Positions 32,823 to 34,866 of a stretch of 34,866 nucleotides of DNA are shown here, one piece after another. The position numbers were made by a program, and so were the translations under genes. The notes under the pieces were generated by a model. The model ran no database searches and was not told the DNA's origin. It worked only from the letters and a program-made list of their open reading frames with translations. This DNA is from Verrucomicrobiota bacterium. Lineage in GTDB: Bacteria > Verrucomicrobiota > Verrucomicrobiia > Limisphaerales > UBA9464. The stretch spans positions 193,562 through 228,427 of the forward strand of contig VHCG01000001.1 in assembly GCA_016871805.1 (NCBI GenBank). The letters are read 5' to 3'. Position 1 is the first letter of the stretch, and each line of letters starts with the position of its first letter.

Positions 32823-33809
32823 ATGGCGGAACTCCCCCCGCTCACCTTCACCCCCATCCTCAAGGAACGGATCTGGGGCGGCAGACGTCTCGCCGAGACC
32901 TTCGGCAAACCCCTTCCGGAGCGCGTCCCGATCGGGGAGTCCTGGGAGATCACCGACCGACCCGAGGGTGTCTCCGTCGTCGCCTCGGGCCCCTTCATCG
33001 GCCGTGACCTGCGGTGGCTGATGGCCCACCACGGACACGACCTCCTCGGACGCAACACCGCCCCCGACGAGCGGTTCCCCTGGCTCATCAAGCTCCTCGA
33101 CTGCACCGACGACCTCTCCCTCCAGGTGCATCCCCCGGCCCACAAGGCCGCCACGCTGCGCGGGGAACCCAAGACCGAGATGTGGTACTTCGCCGACACC
33201 CGTCCGGGTTCGCGCATCTATGTCGGCCTCCGACAGGGGGTCACCCGTGATGGATTCTGGCGGAAGGTATCCGACGGGACCGTGGCCGACTGCTTCCACG
33301 CCCACGACACCCGCCCCGGGGACGCGATGTTCGTCCCGAGCGGACGGGTCCATGCCCTCGGCGGGGGCAACCTCGTGTTCGAGATCCAACAGAATTCCGA
33401 CACCACCTACCGCGTGTTCGACTGGAACCGGGTCGGGCTCGACGGGAAGCCCAGGGAGCTGCACCTCGAAGCCTCCATGGCCTCGATCGACTTCGACGAC
33501 TTCGAGCCGGGGCTCATCGACACCGCCACCCGCTCCCGGGAAACCGGCAGCCTCCGGGAACTGGTACGACACCCGCTGTTTCACATCGACGAGCTGCAGG
33601 TCGAGGTGGGCGGGCCCCTTCCCGATCCAAGGCGCCCTGGAACACCAGGGGTGCTCGGGGTCGTCCAGGGGCACCTGACCGCCTCGGGCGCCGGCGAGAC
33701 GGTCCACATCCCGGCCGGCGGATTCGTCCTGCTCGGGGCGTCCCTCAGGACGCCGACGCTCACCGCGCACCCCGGATCGGTCCTGCTTTCCGTCACGCCG
33801 GGGTCCTGA
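32823..33809 (+). CDS. manA: Class I mannose-6-phosphate isomerase
   Basis: A 328-residue zinc enzyme that interconverts mannose 6-phosphate and fructose 6-phosphate. Visible motifs are PILKERIWGGRRLAETFG, GESWEITDRPEG, FPWLIKLLDCTDDLSLQVHPP (zinc-site Gln and His), PKTEMWYFADT (Glu), FVPSGRVHALGGGNLVFEIQ (His) and QNSDTTYRVFDWNRVG. The protein is of the shorter bacterial type. Some annotations call this family a phosphomannose isomerase-like or glucose-6-phosphate variant, so the exact hexose is not fixed by sequence. It is eight bases after accA and likely co-transcribed. Confidence 0.93.
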   Translation: MAELPPLTFTPILKERIWGGRRLAETFGKPLPERVPIGESWEITDRPEGVSVVASGPFIGRDLRWLMAHHGHDLLGRNTAPDERFPWLIKLLDCTDDLSLQVHPPAHKAATLRGEPKTEMWYFADTRPGSRIYVGLRQGVTRDGFWRKVSDGTVADCFHAHDTRPGDAMFVPSGRVHALGGGNLVFEIQQNSDTTYRVFDWNRVGLDGKPRELHLEASMASIDFDDFEPGLIDTATRSRETGSLRELVRHPLFHIDELQVEVGGPLPDPRRPGTPGVLGVVQGHLTASGAGETVHIPAGGFVLLGASLRTPTLTAHPGSVLLSVTPGS

Positions 33810-33834
33810 GACGCCCTCAGCCCGACCCCTCTCC

Positions 33835-33851
33835 ATCCGCCGCCGGCGGAT
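33835..33851. terminator. Perfect short palindrome after manA
   Basis: ATCCGCCG (33835-33842) pairs with CGGCGGAT (33844-33851) around a single base, 25 bases past the manA stop. A T-run is lacking, so a terminator role is tentative. Confidence 0.3.
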
Positions 33852-33915
33852 CGGGCACCCGCCACTGGACGCTTCCGACATCGACGGGCATCGTCACGAC
33901 AACCTCGGACGACCC

Positions 33916-34866
33916 ATGGAAACGCCTCCCACGAAGCCCTCACCTCCCGGCAAGGGGATGATCAGCGACGAGACCCTCCGACGGTCCTCCCTGCTCCGGC
34001 AGCTGATCAACGACCGCTACTTCCGGTTCGGCCTCGCGCTGGTGACCCTCCTCGTCGCCTCCACCGCCATCCTCCTGCCGAAGGGATTCCGGTCGACACC
34101 CGAGGGATTCCTGCCGGTCATCCACGTCGCCCTGCTGGACAAGATCCAGGCCCGGTCCCTGTCGAAATCGGCCCGGTCGTCGGAGACCGCCGGGCAGATG
34201 GATGCCGCCATTCTGGGATGGCAGCTTGCCGTGGCCAACGACCCCGGCGATCCCGCGCTCTCCAGGGGCCTCGTCTCCCTCATCGCCCGGCAACCGGTAC
34301 CGGACAAAAGACACCTCCGATCCGGGGCCAGCCATGCCCTCTGGCTGCTGCGTCTGACCCGCACCAACCGCGATGATCTCGATCTCGCAGCCCGGCTGTT
34401 CAGCCTCTATGGACAGGACAGCTACGTGGCCAGCCTGCTGCGTCCGATCGAGACGAATCTGACCCCGGTGCAGGCGCGGGAATACCTGAAGTCGCAGTTC
34501 CACCTCGGCTACATGGACGCCTTCGGCACCACCTGGGATCGATACCGGAAGGACGTGGAGAATGCTCCCGACATGCCCCTGTACCTGGCGGCCTGGGAGG
34601 CGGGATGGGGGCCGGCCGAGACGCTGCATCCGGGAGCCGGACGTCTGGCCGAGGGGCGCCGGAATCCGACCACGACCGTGCTGGCCAACCGCCTCACGCT
34701 CTCGGTGGCCTTCTCGCGGGCCGACATCCACGGCTACGAGCAGTCGCTCGCCGCGATTGTCGACCGACATGCCGACCGGGTCTCGGACCACCTCAACCAC
34801 TGGCGACTGCTCGTGAACGCCGGCCAGCGGGAGCGCGCCGCGGAGCTGGCCCAGCGGTATTCGAAC
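33916..34866 (+). CDS. Membrane-anchored helical-repeat protein, partial (C-terminus off window)
   Basis: An open frame of at least 317 codons running off the right edge. A short cytoplasmic start is followed by one membrane segment (FGLALVTLLVASTAILL, about residues 38-54). The rest is helical and looks TPR-like, for example AGQMDAAILGWQLAVANDPGDPA and LVNAGQRERAAELAQRYSN at the visible end. Similar layouts are seen in tetratricopeptide scaffold proteins of the bacterial envelope. No catalytic motif is seen. The ATG at 33916-33918 and a later ATG at 33958-33960 are both possible starts. Family is unknown. Confidence 0.7.
   Translation, partial: METPPTKPSPPGKGMISDETLRRSSLLRQLINDRYFRFGLALVTLLVASTAILLPKGFRSTPEGFLPVIHVALLDKIQARSLSKSARSSETAGQMDAAILGWQLAVANDPGDPALSRGLVSLIARQPVPDKRHLRSGASHALWLLRLTRTNRDDLDLAARLFSLYGQDSYVASLLRPIETNLTPVQAREYLKSQFHLGYMDAFGTTWDRYRKDVENAPDMPLYLAAWEAGWGPAETLHPGAGRLAEGRRNPTTTVLANRLTLSVAFSRADIHGYEQSLAAIVDRHADRVSDHLNHWRLLVNAGQRERAAELAQRYSN

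Overview
The window is high-GC DNA, apparently from the Verrucomicrobiota (or the wider Planctomycetota-Verrucomicrobiota group). Evidence for this is a Minf_1886-family protein (a family described from these phyla), a PSD1/DUF1553 plus DUF1501 gene pair typical of them, a long-form IspH, RNase HIII, and weak or absent Shine-Dalgarno sites before most genes. No tRNA, rRNA, CRISPR array or intact transposase was found.

Layout. 1-1589 (minus): four overlapping genes, namely a small lipoprotein, two membrane proteins and a PadR regulator cut by the window edge. 2001-4255 (minus): recR, a Pro-rich membrane-anchored protein and an exported sugar-isomerase-like TIM barrel. 4352-10346 (minus): a compact six-gene cluster that joins an RsbW-like kinase and two STAS proteins to a complete TrpXYZ-type ABC importer, whose binding protein carries two fused binding domains. 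This is the strongest candidate for an undescribed system. 10517-14543 (plus): an FmdB zinc-ribbon protein, a coiled-coil membrane protein, a hairpin-rich repeat element and an exported subtilase. 14544-14933: a convergent gap that folds into a candidate structured RNA of about 250 nt. 14934-22098 (minus): DUF1501, PSD1/DUF1553, ispH, argF. 22284-25483 (plus): a 49-residue membrane peptide, the Minf_1886-family gene, and an M16 peptidase interrupted by an in-frame TAA. 25462-29445 (minus): gcvP and rnhC. 29464-31833: a compositionally distinct island with a small secreted protein and a frameshifted collagen-like protein. 31834-34866 (plus): accA, a class I mannose-6-phosphate isomerase, and a membrane-anchored helical protein that runs off the end.

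The housekeeping genes (recR, ispH, argF, gcvP, rnhC, accA, manA) look intact. Accessory interest lies in the partner-switch/ABC cluster, the intergenic RNA candidate, two intergenic elements with closely related 36-bp inverted ends, and two broken genes whose lesions are single-base events. All functional calls come from reading the translated sequence and recognising motifs; no database search was run.
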